DNA of 64,000 bases, from the NCBI RefSeq assembly GCF_000714815.1, contig NZ_JMIH01000014.1, forward strand, positions 124,001 through 188,000, given 5' to 3'. Below the pieces are notes generated by a model that saw nothing but the letters and a program-made list of their open reading frames with translations, was not told where the DNA came from and ran no database searches. The stretch is from Anditalea andensis (GTDB lineage Bacteria; Bacteroidota; Bacteroidia; Cytophagales; Cyclobacteriaceae). The first letter of the stretch is position 1. Each line of letters starts with the position of its first letter. Both the position numbers and the translations under genes were made by a program. Below, in pieces: positions 39,220-48,194 of this stretch.

Positions 39220-40566
39220 ATGGCAAATAAAAAATATGTGTATTTCCTTTCAATAGTGGCGGCACTGGGAGGGTTTCTATTTGGTTTTGATACAGCAGTA
39301 ATTTCAGGGGCTGAAAGGGCTATACAGGTCCATTGGCAGCTGTCTGATTTCTATCATGGATTGGCAGTGGCAATAGCGTTATATGGCACTGTACTGGGGG
39401 CGCTATTTGGAGGATTGCCTGCTGATAAATTTGGGAGGAAACCTACTCTTCTTATGATCGGCTTACTTTTTTTCGTATCTGCCTTAGGGTCAGCCCTGGC
39501 CCCCGAAATATATTCTTTTATGATATTCCGATTTATAGGCGGAATAGGGGTTGGAGCATCTTCTGTGGTAGCTCCTATGTATATCAGTGAGATAGCACCT
39601 GCCAAGAATAGAGGTCAGCTGGTGGCACTTTTTCAGTTTAATCTAGTATTTGGTATCTTAATAGCCTATCTATCCAATTACCTCATCGGCACAGCAGCTC
39701 TTCAGGACGCCTGGAGATGGATGCTGGGCGTGGAAGCCATCCCAGCCATTATATATACTGTAATGGTATTTAAAGTACCTGAGAGCCCTAGATGGCTGGT
39801 AACAAATAGAAATGACATTACCCAGGCGCGGGACATTCTAAACAGAACGGATCCAGATTCGGCAGCTTCTATCATTCAGTCTACATACGAAGAAAATAAA
39901 ACGAATCAGTCCAAATCAAGATTCTGGAACCTCTTTGATCCAAAGTTCATCAGTATAACCGGTCTAGCGATTATGATAGCAGTATTCAACCAGGTATCAG
40001 GTATCAATGCCATCATTTATTTTGCTCCGAGGATATTCGAACTAGGAGGCATTTCGGCAGAAAACGCACTATTTTCCACCATAGGAATCGGTGTAGTGAA
40101 TTTGATAGGTACCATGTTTGGTTTGTTTCTAATCGACAGGATAGGACGAAAAAAACTGATGATTATAGGATCCATCGGATATATCATTTCATTGGGTTTG
40201 ATCAGCCTCAATTTTATGGGGGGTATAAGTATGGAAGGCCCTCTCCTACCCATATTTGTATTTATTTTCATTGCTTCCCATGCCATTGGGCAGGGAAGTG
40301 TGATATGGGTGTTCATTTCGGAAATATTCCCTAATTCACTTAGAGCCAGCGGACAGTCATTGGGATGTTTTACCCATTGGATATTAGCAGCAGTCATAGC
40401 TAATATATTCCCCTACCTGGCTACTACTTTAGGTCCAGCATATATATTTGGTTTCTTTTGTTTCATGATGGTAGTGCAGTTACTTTGGGTATTGTTTATC
40501 ATGCCGGAGACTATAGGCAAATCTTTAGAACAAATAGGCAAGAACTTAAAAAAGGAAACGATATGA
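39220..40566 (+). CDS. MFS sugar porter
   Basis: This 448-residue, 12-helix major facilitator protein carries the sugar-porter motifs GGFLFGFDTAVISG (helix 1), DKFGRKP (loop 2-3), PESPRWLV (after helix 6), QVSGINAIIYFAP (helix 7) and DRIGRKK (loop 8-9). It imports a hexose or related sugar by proton symport across the inner membrane. The downstream gene, coupled by a four-base ATGA overlap, is a fructokinase-like PfkB kinase, so fructose is a reasonable guess as substrate. Confidence 0.92.
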   Translation: MANKKYVYFLSIVAALGGFLFGFDTAVISGAERAIQVHWQLSDFYHGLAVAIALYGTVLGALFGGLPADKFGRKPTLLMIGLLFFVSALGSALAPEIYSFMIFRFIGGIGVGASSVVAPMYISEIAPAKNRGQLVALFQFNLVFGILIAYLSNYLIGTAALQDAWRWMLGVEAIPAIIYTVMVFKVPESPRWLVTNRNDITQARDILNRTDPDSAASIIQSTYEENKTNQSKSRFWNLFDPKFISITGLAIMIAVFNQVSGINAIIYFAPRIFELGGISAENALFSTIGIGVVNLIGTMFGLFLIDRIGRKKLMIIGSIGYIISLGLISLNFMGGISMEGPLLPIFVFIFIASHAIGQGSVIWVFISEIFPNSLRASGQSLGCFTHWILAAVIANIFPYLATTLGPAYIFGFFCFMMVVQLLWVLFIMPETIGKSLEQIGKNLKKETI

Positions 40567-41447
40567 AAAAAATCGTTTGTTTCGGTGAAGTATTATGGGA
40601 CCTTTTTGGAGATAAGCACCTTCCCGGAGGTGCTCCTATGAATGTGGCTCTCAATTTAAACCAACTGGGATTTCACAGCCAAATGATCTCAAAAGTAGGG
40701 AATGATCTATCTGGAAAGGAATTATTGGTTTATTTAAAGAAAAGAAAGATGGATATGCATCTTCTGTCTCAAGACAAGAACCTACCTACCGGAAAAGTCA
40801 TTGTAGATGACAGTGACCACCAAAATGTAAAGTATGACATTGTGGCTCCCGTGGCTTGGGATGCCATCGAGTGGACAGAGGCAACCCAAAATGCAGTAGA
40901 TAAAGCCGAAGCCTTTATCTATGGTAGTTTAGCAGCCAGAGATGTCATCAGTGCAGTCACTTTAAATAAATTGCTCAGCACCACTACTCTGAAAATATTT
41001 GACATAAACATAAGGGCTCCTCATTATAAAATGAATCAGATGGAAGACCTCTTACGCCAAGCTGATATCCTCAAAGTGAATCAAGAGGAAGTCCAGCTTT
41101 TAGCAGAATATCATAATTTTTCTTCTGAGCTCAATATAGCCAGTGAAAAATTAGCAGAAGCTTATGGTCTTAAAATGGTATGTATCACCCGGGGTAGTGA
41201 TGGGGCTTTGCTATATTACCAAGGCAAGTATTATGAACATCCGAGCTATCAGGTGGTAGTCAAAGATACAGTGGGATCAGGAGATGCTTTCCTTTCTGGT
41301 TTGGTTTATAGCTATCTTCATAATATGTCCCCGCATAAAATGTTAAACTTTGCCTGCGCCATGGGGGCTTTGGTAGCCACTCACCAGGGAGCCACCCCTA
41401 CCTATTCGTTACAAGACATCAACAGTATAATAGACCACGGAGCTTAA
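40563..41447 (+). CDS. PfkB-family carbohydrate kinase, fructokinase-like
   Basis: The 294-residue cytoplasmic kinase has the PfkB N-terminal pattern VCFGEVLWD and GGAPMNVALNL, and the C-terminal signature DTVGSGDAF (about 235-243, catalytic base D241). GGAPxNVA is typical of fructokinases, which phosphorylate fructose with ATP; other ketoses or 2-keto sugars are possible. The true start is the ATG at 40563 overlapping the transporter stop; upstream Met codons lie inside the transporter gene. The stop codon overlaps that of the convergent Gfo/Idh/MocA gene within a TTAA palindrome. Confidence 0.87.
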   Translation: MKKIVCFGEVLWDLFGDKHLPGGAPMNVALNLNQLGFHSQMISKVGNDLSGKELLVYLKKRKMDMHLLSQDKNLPTGKVIVDDSDHQNVKYDIVAPVAWDAIEWTEATQNAVDKAEAFIYGSLAARDVISAVTLNKLLSTTTLKIFDINIRAPHYKMNQMEDLLRQADILKVNQEEVQLLAEYHNFSSELNIASEKLAEAYGLKMVCITRGSDGALLYYQGKYYEHPSYQVVVKDTVGSGDAFLSGLVYSYLHNMSPHKMLNFACAMGALVATHQGATPTYSLQDINSIIDHGA

Positions 41448-42535
41448 ACCACTACCCGCCGTCCCTCTTTAGCAGATTTGAAAATAGCTTCCACTACTTT
41501 GATATCTTTAAGCCCTTCTTCACCGGGAGCAATAAAGGGGGCCTTTCCCTTTATTGCTTTGGCATCGTTATCCATTTGAACTGCCTGCTGACTTTTTACT
41601 TTATCAGAGAAAGTAGTACCATCACTACCTGAGCCTTTAAGACCATTATAGGATTGGAAGGGTTCTAATCTAAAATCCCCATTTTCTGCAGTGACTATTA
41701 ATCTTCCCAGATTTATCCCAAAGCTTGTTATACAATTGGCGTAAAGACCATCCGGAAATTCCAATATGAAGTTCATCGTTTCATCTACTTCCTTAAATAT
41801 CTCTGGACGGGTAGTACTTTCGTAGGCCATGACGGATACAGGTTCTTTTTGATAAATATAGCGAGCACCATTTATACAATAAACCCCCATATCATAAGTA
41901 GCTCCTCCGCCTAATTCAGCATCCAATCTCCAGTGTCCAGTTCTGGTATCATGGAATCCTGCAGCTGTTTCTATCATTCGTGGTGCTCCAAATTTTTTGT
42001 TTTGAGCCATTTCTTTAAATTTTTGTGTATTGGGCTCATGCTGCATTCTGTATCCTATGGATAGACGCACATTGTTCTGCTCACATGCATTTATGATAGC
42101 CTGACATTCTGCCACTGTTTTGGCCATCGGTTTTTCACACCAGACGTGTTTTCCTGCATGGGCAGCCTTTATAGCATACTCTGCGTGCATACCGGAAGGA
42201 AGCACTATGTATACCACATCAATATCCGGATTATCAGCTATAGTGGAAAAATTATCATAGTTGTAAATGTTATCATCTGGTATATCATATTTTTTCTTCC
42301 AAGTTTCTGCTTTACTGGGAGTACCTGTAACTATGCCTGCTAGGTAGCAGTGATCGGTATTTTGAAGTGCTGGGGCAAGCTGCCCTGAGCTATAACCTCC
42401 CAAGCCCACCAGTGCCACTCCTAATTTTTCCTTTCGGTTGGTAGGCCGATTTGAAGGCATCAAAAAGGGAATAGTGGATAGAGACAGGGCTGACCCGGTC
42501 AGTGCAGTGCTATGCAAAAATTTACGTCGGTTCAT
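41444..42535 (-). CDS. Gfo/Idh/MocA oxidoreductase with Tat signal
   Basis: The roughly 363-residue protein starts with the twin-arginine signal MNRRKFLHSTALTG followed by a hydrophobic stretch, so it should be exported folded through the Tat pathway. The NAD(P)-binding ALVGLGGYSSG motif and the family-typical CEKPM motif are clear, placing it near glucose-fructose oxidoreductase-like proteins that keep a bound nucleotide cofactor. I choose the ATG at 42535, which puts RR at the N-terminus; an ATG at 42565 adds ten residues. It faces the sugar porter/fructokinase pair, suggesting shared sugar chemistry. Confidence 0.85.
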   Translation of the reverse strand: MNRRKFLHSTALTGSALSLSTIPFLMPSNRPTNRKEKLGVALVGLGGYSSGQLAPALQNTDHCYLAGIVTGTPSKAETWKKKYDIPDDNIYNYDNFSTIADNPDIDVVYIVLPSGMHAEYAIKAAHAGKHVWCEKPMAKTVAECQAIINACEQNNVRLSIGYRMQHEPNTQKFKEMAQNKKFGAPRMIETAAGFHDTRTGHWRLDAELGGGATYDMGVYCINGARYIYQKEPVSVMAYESTTRPEIFKEVDETMNFILEFPDGLYANCITSFGINLGRLIVTAENGDFRLEPFQSYNGLKGSGSDGTTFSDKVKSQQAVQMDNDAKAIKGKAPFIAPGEEGLKDIKVVEAIFKSAKEGRRVVV

Positions 42536-42675
42536 ATGACAGTTTTTAGAAAGGTCAATATACATAAGTATTAAACACCCTAAATATAAATGGCAATAGT
42601 CAGTATTTTGTTTCAGCTATACTGAAATTCTGCCTATTAAAATAAACAGTTATACCAAACCATTTAATCCGGAGC

Positions 42676-42706
42676 AAAAAAAAACCGGTATGACCGGTTT
42701 TTTTTT
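42676..42706 (-). terminator. Terminator after the first barrel gene (bidirectional)
   Basis: ACCGGT-ATG-ACCGGT flanked by nine A on one side and eight to nine T on the other makes a long A/T-extended hairpin. It lies 15 bp past the end of the minus-strand outer-membrane gene and could act on both strands. Confidence 0.85.
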
Positions 42707-42721
42707 AGTGCCTGCATATTC

Positions 42722-43291
42722 CTAAAAGTCCTTGCCCAAAGAAATCTTTATCACATTATTATACGAATCCAGACCATCATAATTGACACTGGTAAGACCA
42801 AAATCATAGCTTCCCTGAAGATTAAAGCCTAACGGCAAATTCAGACCTACACCTACTACCCCACTCAGATCATAATTTCTTAAATTATCTGTATTGGTAA
42901 AGGAGGTAGCCCCGCTGAAATTTCTTCCTACCAAATATGATGCCTGTGGCCCAGCAAATATATTTACCAATGGCAGCAAAGTGAACCTTACCAGGACAGG
43001 TACTTCTATTGTATGAAACCTATCAGAACTTTCACCACCTTGGGAAGAACTTAAAGAACGAAATCCTTTTTGACTGTACTGTATACCCGGTTCTACTGAC
43101 CATAAACCTAAGAAATTCATTCTAAAATACGTACCTGCATGAAACCCTGTGAAGGTATCAGCATCAATTCCTGATAGGTTAGGATAACTTAATCCAGCAC
43201 GCACTCCTGCATTGAGAAACTGAGCTTTGACCTCATGGACACTGACCATGCACATCACTAGCATTATGATTACTATAGTAAATTTTTTCAT
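42722..43291 (-). CDS. Outer-membrane beta-barrel protein, porin family (PorT-like)
   Basis: This 189-residue exported protein has a signal peptide (about 1-23) and an eight-strand-type barrel pattern with NAGVRAGLSYPNLSG, NIFAGPQASYLVG, LNLPLGFNLQGSYDFGL and a C-terminal aromatic (KDF). It belongs to the outer-membrane beta-barrel group (PF13568-like) common in Bacteroidota; cargo and role are unknown. The adjacent gene upstream encodes a clear paralogue, and each has its own terminator, so they are separately transcribed. Confidence 0.82.
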   Translation of the reverse strand: MKKFTIVIIMLVMCMVSVHEVKAQFLNAGVRAGLSYPNLSGIDADTFTGFHAGTYFRMNFLGLWSVEPGIQYSQKGFRSLSSSQGGESSDRFHTIEVPVLVRFTLLPLVNIFAGPQASYLVGRNFSGATSFTNTDNLRNYDLSGVVGVGLNLPLGFNLQGSYDFGLTSVNYDGLDSYNNVIKISLGKDF

Positions 43292-43534
43292 CTGATTATA
43301 ATTTGTTTTTCAAAGGCTACATGAAACTTCGCAAATGCTATAATCATCCCTGTCGTTGATGCTATTATCATACTCGGTTTCACTGGTATATATTTTATTT
43401 AATCGTCATAACTTAGCCCGACCTGAAGGATGGGATGGAATCTCGCATGCTATTCCTGATAATTAACGGAACCAGCAGTGTATTCCATGCTGTGTGATGT
43501 ATTAGATCACGCCCGGTATAATAGCTGATCCTAA

Positions 43535-43568
43535 ATTAAAAAAAGCAAGCTCTCGATGAGCTTGCTTT
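43535..43568 (-). terminator. Terminator after the second barrel gene
   Basis: AAAGCAAGCTC-TCGAT-GAGCTTGCTTT is a perfect 11-bp stem; on the minus strand it is followed by a T-rich run. It lies 15 bp beyond the end of the 43584-44189 gene. Confidence 0.87.
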
Positions 43569-43583
43569 CATGAATGTGTTTAA

Positions 43584-44189
43584 TTAGAAACTATATCCTA
43601 AGGAAATTTTAAACCCTCTATTATAGATATTGGCATCACTGTCTTTAAATACAGGAGTCAAACCCAAATCATAGCTACCCTGAATATTCAATCCAATAGG
43701 TAAGTTATAGCCGAGACCGAAAACCAGACCTGCATCAAGGTTATTGACCGCATCAGTATCCCACTGGAAGGTATTACCTAGGAAATCACCTTCAAATGTA
43801 GATCCAAGTAAAATAGAACCCTGAGGACCTGCAAAGATATTCAATCCATCCGTAGCGTAAAATCTTAATAAGATAGGTACATCAATATAGCTAAGCACCG
43901 CTCTAGAGTTAAGAAAATCATCATTTTGACTTCCCTTTACAGAATAATAAGCACCTGGTTCAATAGAAAACCTGTCTGTTACAAACATATTGCCATAGAT
44001 ACCGGCATGAAACCCTACCCTATTGGTATAGCTATCCAAAGATGCGTCCCCGCCATTCCAATTATAGAAGTTAACACCACCTCTGATACCAAAAGTAGCT
44101 TGCTGATCTGCTGCTGGAGTTCTTACTTGTGCATTGGCAGTGACAGATAAAGTTACTAATGCCACGATTGCTAGAAATACTTTTTTCAT
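43584..44189 (-). CDS. Outer-membrane beta-barrel protein, porin family (PorT-like)
   Basis: A 201-residue exported barrel with a cleavable signal (about 1-20, ending in TANA), the GIRGGVNFYNWNGG opening strand, NIFAGPQGSILLG and NLPIGLNIQGSYDLGL, and C-terminal YSF. It is a paralogue of the product of the next gene downstream (42722-43291), sharing motif order and spacing. The role of these small barrels is unknown. The 292 bp between the two genes holds its terminator and no further gene. Confidence 0.83.
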   Translation of the reverse strand: MKKVFLAIVALVTLSVTANAQVRTPAADQQATFGIRGGVNFYNWNGGDASLDSYTNRVGFHAGIYGNMFVTDRFSIEPGAYYSVKGSQNDDFLNSRAVLSYIDVPILLRFYATDGLNIFAGPQGSILLGSTFEGDFLGNTFQWDTDAVNNLDAGLVFGLGYNLPIGLNIQGSYDLGLTPVFKDSDANIYNRGFKISLGYSF

Positions 44190-44291
44190 AATTTTTATAG
44201 TTGGTTATTTTAACCACCATATACGAATACCATGCCAATACTAGTTCTTAAAATAAAATAACTACATTTTAAAAAAGGCGAATGGAAGGTG

Positions 44292-45362
44292 TTATTGTAC
44301 TTTTTTTTCTATATAATTTGAATTTAAAATGGCTAGTGCCCCCATATATTTGAGGTGGAATTTTATGAGATCTCCCACCTGCTTTTGATCTTTATTATCC
44401 CCTAGATCTAGGATGAGCATATCTGAACTGGCCCCCAATATTTCAAATTCACCTTTCACGGGGATAAGGTATTTAGGATCAACATCTAAAAGCCCTATAT
44501 CCAGAATAGCCCTATAGCTGGATTTACCATAAAGTGATTCATCTATATCGGCTATGGTGCCCTGAGGATTGGCCGCCAATATTCCTGTAGGAAGAAGGGG
44601 TTTTTCCTGCATTTCTATGATCTCAGCAAATAGCTCAAAAACATCTCCCTCCATACCATCTATGACTTTTTCCTCAAACAGATCTACACCGAAATATAAT
44701 GTCTCCCCTATCCTGAAATGGTTTACTCCTTTGGGCAGCTGACTTCTAAGCATCAGCGGAATCGTCACAGACGTACCTGCTGAAACCCATGGAATCCGTT
44801 TATTAAATTTTAATTCTATGATCTGTTTATATAAACAAAGTTGAATTAGCTTATCAGTGGATGGCATGACGCCATTCAAACAGTTCAAATTAGTGCCCAG
44901 GCCTATGATATCAATATTAGGAAGTTCGAAAACATTAGCATAAAAATCAACCAGATGGTCCCCCATCACGCCTTCTCTTAAATCTCCGGTCTCCACCATG
45001 ATGATGATCTTATGCTTTTTGTTCTGCTTTACGGCTTCTTCACTGATCCAGCGGATAGTGTTTAATTCACTGTTTAGACTCACATCAGCGTATTTGACCA
45101 TAGAGGAAATGTTCCTTTTGGAGGGCGGTTTGATATATACTGTCTGCACGCTGGGTGCTATCTCTTTTACGGTAGCTAGGTTACTGATCCTGGAATCATG
45201 GATTTCTCTGACTCCGAGGCTGATCAGTTCTTTGATATATAATTTATTACCGCAGAGCAGTTTAGAGACTACTCCCCATTCTACATCATTCGCCTGAAAG
45301 CTGTTTTTTAGAAAATTAAAATTTTTCTCAAGTTTATCCCTATATAAGTTTAAAAAGGCCAT
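44292..45362 (-). CDS. Alanine/ornithine racemase family PLP enzyme
   Basis: The 356-residue protein has the alanine racemase N-terminal TIM-barrel fold; the PLP lysine is K34 in VVSKLLCGN. VETGDLREGVMGDHL and the RIGETLYFG region are the landmarks of the ornithine racemase-like group, which differ from Alr by lacking the usual second domain. It should interconvert L and D forms of an amino acid in the cytoplasm; the substrate is unproven. It lies one base downstream of a GNAT gene and in the same operon as a sodium symporter, pointing to uptake and conversion of an imported amino acid. Confidence 0.84.
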   Translation of the reverse strand: MAFLNLYRDKLEKNFNFLKNSFQANDVEWGVVSKLLCGNKLYIKELISLGVREIHDSRISNLATVKEIAPSVQTVYIKPPSKRNISSMVKYADVSLNSELNTIRWISEEAVKQNKKHKIIIMVETGDLREGVMGDHLVDFYANVFELPNIDIIGLGTNLNCLNGVMPSTDKLIQLCLYKQIIELKFNKRIPWVSAGTSVTIPLMLRSQLPKGVNHFRIGETLYFGVDLFEEKVIDGMEGDVFELFAEIIEMQEKPLLPTGILAANPQGTIADIDESLYGKSSYRAILDIGLLDVDPKYLIPVKGEFEILGASSDMLILDLGDNKDQKQVGDLIKFHLKYMGALAILNSNYIEKKVQ

Positions 45363-45363
45363 T

Positions 45364-45807
45364 TCATTTTTTTAATCTCATTTCCAAATATTTATTTGTA
45401 AAACCCAATCTTTCATAGAGTTTTTTGGCAGGATTATCAGGTTCGACATGTAGTGCTATATCACCGGATGCATTTTCTATGGCTGTTGCCATTATTTTCC
45501 GGCCTATACCCTTTCCCCGCTGACTGCTATCGACTGCGATGTATACCAATATATATTCAGGAATATAACCGGTCATACCTGTTTCATTCAGCACCACAGC
45601 ACCTACTATACTACCTTGTTCCCGTGCCAGTACCACAAAGCCTCCCCCACGTCTCATATCAGGAGTAAGGGCATAGTCAAGACATTTCATGATATCCTCT
45701 TTTGGGTCTCCATACTGATCCAGGTGTTGGAAGAGAAAAGAAGCGATTTCATCTTTTTGAGAGAGTATAGGCTGGTCTGATGCTGTAATAGTTTCAATCT
45801 GAATCAT
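45364..45807 (-). CDS. GNAT family N-acetyltransferase
   Basis: The 147-residue protein carries the GNAT acetyl-CoA binding pattern (DSSQRGKGIGRKIM, equivalent to motif A) and the C-terminal LYERLGF motif B. It would transfer an acetyl group from acetyl-CoA to an amine, here perhaps an amino acid, given the neighbouring racemase and symporter. The gene is one base upstream of the racemase gene and 12 bp downstream of the symporter gene, so the three form one operon. Confidence 0.86.
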   Translation of the reverse strand: MIQIETITASDQPILSQKDEIASFLFQHLDQYGDPKEDIMKCLDYALTPDMRRGGGFVVLAREQGSIVGAVVLNETGMTGYIPEYILVYIAVDSSQRGKGIGRKIMATAIENASGDIALHVEPDNPAKKLYERLGFTNKYLEMRLKK

Positions 45808-45819
45808 ATGATATATATC

Positions 45820-47256
45820 TTATCTGGATTTAATATTAGTTTTTTTATTTTTTCCGTAGGTATGTACAAGCAAAAACACTGCTAATGACATTAGCACTCC
45901 AAAGAGATTGGGATCCAGTTCTAAGGGTAACTTCCAACCTCCCAAAGAGAGAAGTAAGGTAGTGCATCCCCCACCGATCATAGAGGCCATAGCAGCTAGA
46001 GCATTGGTACTGTTCAAAAAAAGTCCGGCCAAAAGCGGTACCAAAAGGCCTGACACCATAAAGGCATAGGAATATATCATTAAGGTGAGCACATTGCTCA
46101 TCTGCCAAGCTATCAGTAAAGCACATGCTCCTATTATTAAAGTAAACAGTTGACTGAGTCGCATATTTTTCTTGTCCGTCTGTCGATCAAAATATTTTTT
46201 GAACAAATCGGTAGTAAGGTTTCCTGAGGCAGCCATTAAGCAAGAGTCGGCGGTAGACAGCACCGCCGAAAAATAGGCGGACATCATTAAACCCATTATC
46301 CCTGCAGGTAACACCGTACTGAGCAGAATCGGCAGTCCCATTTCGGGATCAAAATCAGCTATACCTACTCCTATAAGCCCTTGATCGTAGGCCACTCTAG
46401 CTAATAACCCCAGGGATACACCCAGAAAAGCCATAACAGGCCATTCAAAAAACCCTGCTATAAACCATGCTTTTTTGGCAGATGCTTCATCTCTACTTGC
46501 AAATATCCGCTGATAAAGTGTCATACCTACAAACCAAATAGGCATTATAGTAATGCCCCAATTCACAAAATCCTGCCATCTGATATTGGTAAGGGTAAAG
46601 AATTCATCCGGCAGGGTGGATCTGATGCCATCCCATCCACCTACATGAAAGTAAGATATCGGCAGCCCTATAAAGATAAATCCCATCAGTAGGATGATCC
46701 ATTGAATGGTATCGGTATAAATCACAGCCTTCAGACCGCCTAATACGGTATATACCACTGCTATTATCCCCATTATAATCAGGGCCATATTAAGGTCCAG
46801 TGCAGGAAATGTGCCCGAGGCCAACTTAGCTCCTGCCAGCAGCTGGGAAGATGTAAAGCCGAGGTATCCCACAAAACAAATTATCCCTGCCACCACGGCA
46901 ACCTGGTTATTATATAGATATTTAAATATCTGGGGAAAGGTATAGAAAGAAGCAAATGCTGGATTAGATTTAACTTTTGGGATGAGATAGACCGCAGCAA
47001 GCCAGGCCCCCAGAAGTCCAGTAAACAACATCCAGCTTCCCGACAAACCCATCACAAAACCCAGCCCCCCCAGGCCTACAGAAAACCCCCCTCCTACATC
47101 TGTAGCTACTACAGACAGTCCTATATGCCAGGGCCCAATATCTCTTCCTCCCACATAATAATCATCCTGCCCTTTATTACTTTTCATAAAGTAATATCCC
47201 ACACCCAACATTACCACCATGTAGATGAAAAATATTACCAGATCAATCAATGCCAT
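45820..47256 (-). CDS. Sodium:solute symporter (SSS family)
   Basis: The 478-residue membrane protein has about 13 helices and the SSS signature segments: GGRDIGPWHIGLSVVATDVGGG near the N-terminus, an early YTVLGGLKAVIYTDTIQ motif and MGLMMSAYFSAVLSTADS. SSS transporters couple Na+ entry to uptake of amino acids, sugars, vitamins or carboxylates. It heads the operon with GNAT and racemase genes, which suggests an amino acid. The 275 bp upstream contain no promoter I can identify. Confidence 0.88.
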   Translation of the reverse strand: MALIDLVIFFIYMVVMLGVGYYFMKSNKGQDDYYVGGRDIGPWHIGLSVVATDVGGGFSVGLGGLGFVMGLSGSWMLFTGLLGAWLAAVYLIPKVKSNPAFASFYTFPQIFKYLYNNQVAVVAGIICFVGYLGFTSSQLLAGAKLASGTFPALDLNMALIIMGIIAVVYTVLGGLKAVIYTDTIQWIILLMGFIFIGLPISYFHVGGWDGIRSTLPDEFFTLTNIRWQDFVNWGITIMPIWFVGMTLYQRIFASRDEASAKKAWFIAGFFEWPVMAFLGVSLGLLARVAYDQGLIGVGIADFDPEMGLPILLSTVLPAGIMGLMMSAYFSAVLSTADSCLMAASGNLTTDLFKKYFDRQTDKKNMRLSQLFTLIIGACALLIAWQMSNVLTLMIYSYAFMVSGLLVPLLAGLFLNSTNALAAMASMIGGGCTTLLLSLGGWKLPLELDPNLFGVLMSLAVFLLVHTYGKNKKTNIKSR

Positions 47257-47484
47257 ACCAAAAATAAATAATTATCTAAAAGAAAGATTTATATGAATTT
47301 TCGAAGTTAGCTGTTTATTGCAGGATTTAAAAGAATAGCTGTTTTTATAAATTAATATCAACCATGAGGACAATTAAATATTGAATTCACAATATTTATA
47401 ACTATAAATATTGTATAGAAAAATTGCGAGTTTTCAAACTGGCGATACAATCCATCAAAGCTATAAAAAAATTTAAAACCGGAA

Positions 47485-47525
47485 ACAAAAAATTAAAAGC
47501 CAATCCATCACTATGAATTGGCTTT
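47485..47525 (-). terminator. Terminator after the lipocalin-like gene
   Basis: AAAGCCAAT (47496-47504) pairs with ATTGGCTTT (47517-47525); the loop contains CAT/ATG that can extend the stem past one mismatch. On the minus strand a T-rich run follows. It is 6 bp beyond the stop of the 47532-48026 gene. Confidence 0.83.
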
Positions 47526-47531
47526 AAAAAT

Positions 47532-48026
47532 TTAATTTTTACTATATACAAACCAATCTATATCTGCTGTCCGATGACATCCCCAGTTTCTAAGAAATCC
47601 GTCATCCATTAAATACATTGTTTCTTTTAGCTCCTCATCATAACTGTTACTTTCTTGAGGGGACATATTACATCCATAAACGATGTCTGAGCTAACATTC
47701 TCATCAAATTTTAGTTCTAGAATAAATCTTACATTTTCATATCCTTCAGTGGTACGGGCAGAATCAGTAAAGTTAAAAGTCCCACTTGCATGATATTCCA
47801 ATTCAGTTCCTAACCTATGTTTGATGAAAGTTCCATAGGGATAAAAGGTATAAGATTCCCAAATGTACATATCATCTCCCGTCAATATATCCTGGGTCCA
47901 GTGGCTCCTTATCTCCGCTAACTCCCAAGTCCCTTCCATTCCTTGATCCGGAGTTTCATCCGAATTGCAGCTGAAGCATATGGCTGAAAAAAGAACAACA
48001 AATGCTGATAAATATCTGTTTTTCAT
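47532..48026 (-). CDS. Small lipocalin-like lipoprotein
   Basis: A 164-residue protein with an N-terminal hydrophobic segment ending in a cysteine (FSAICFSC), likely a lipoprotein signal peptide, followed by a beta-rich body with GTWELAEIR and YTFYPYGTFIKH, the opening strands of lipocalin-like domains found in Bacteroidota. No catalytic motif is visible, and I do not know its ligand. It is an isolated gene with its own terminator, between the symporter operon and the sdh operon. Confidence 0.65.
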   Translation of the reverse strand: MKNRYLSAFVVLFSAICFSCNSDETPDQGMEGTWELAEIRSHWTQDILTGDDMYIWESYTFYPYGTFIKHRLGTELEYHASGTFNFTDSARTTEGYENVRFILELKFDENVSSDIVYGCNMSPQESNSYDEELKETMYLMDDGFLRNWGCHRTADIDWFVYSKN

Positions 48027-48148
48027 AGTGATATTGGTTAAGTATTTATAAATAAAACATTTTTTAATATAGATCCAATGAAATTAAATTATGCCCTGAT
48101 ACTATTAAATGATTTTTTAAAAAAAATTTACTTCAGATATAACTGTAT

Positions 48149-48181
48149 AAAAAAAGCCAGTAACATGACCGGCTTTTTTTT
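48149..48181 (-). terminator. Terminator after sdhB
   Basis: On the minus strand the stem GCCGG / CTGGC (one G-U pair) with an eight-base loop is framed by eight A before and seven T after. It lies 13 bp beyond the sdhB stop. Confidence 0.85.
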
Positions 48182-48194
48182 AATTTGTCGTAGT

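Noticed and set aside
40458-40562. Longer N-terminus for the carbohydrate kinase
   Set aside because: The extra 35 residues overlap the transporter gene; the PfkB fold begins at the ATG at 40563.
47259-47266. TAnnTTTG match on the minus strand before the symporter gene
   Set aside because: It lies three bases from the start codon, too close to serve as its promoter.
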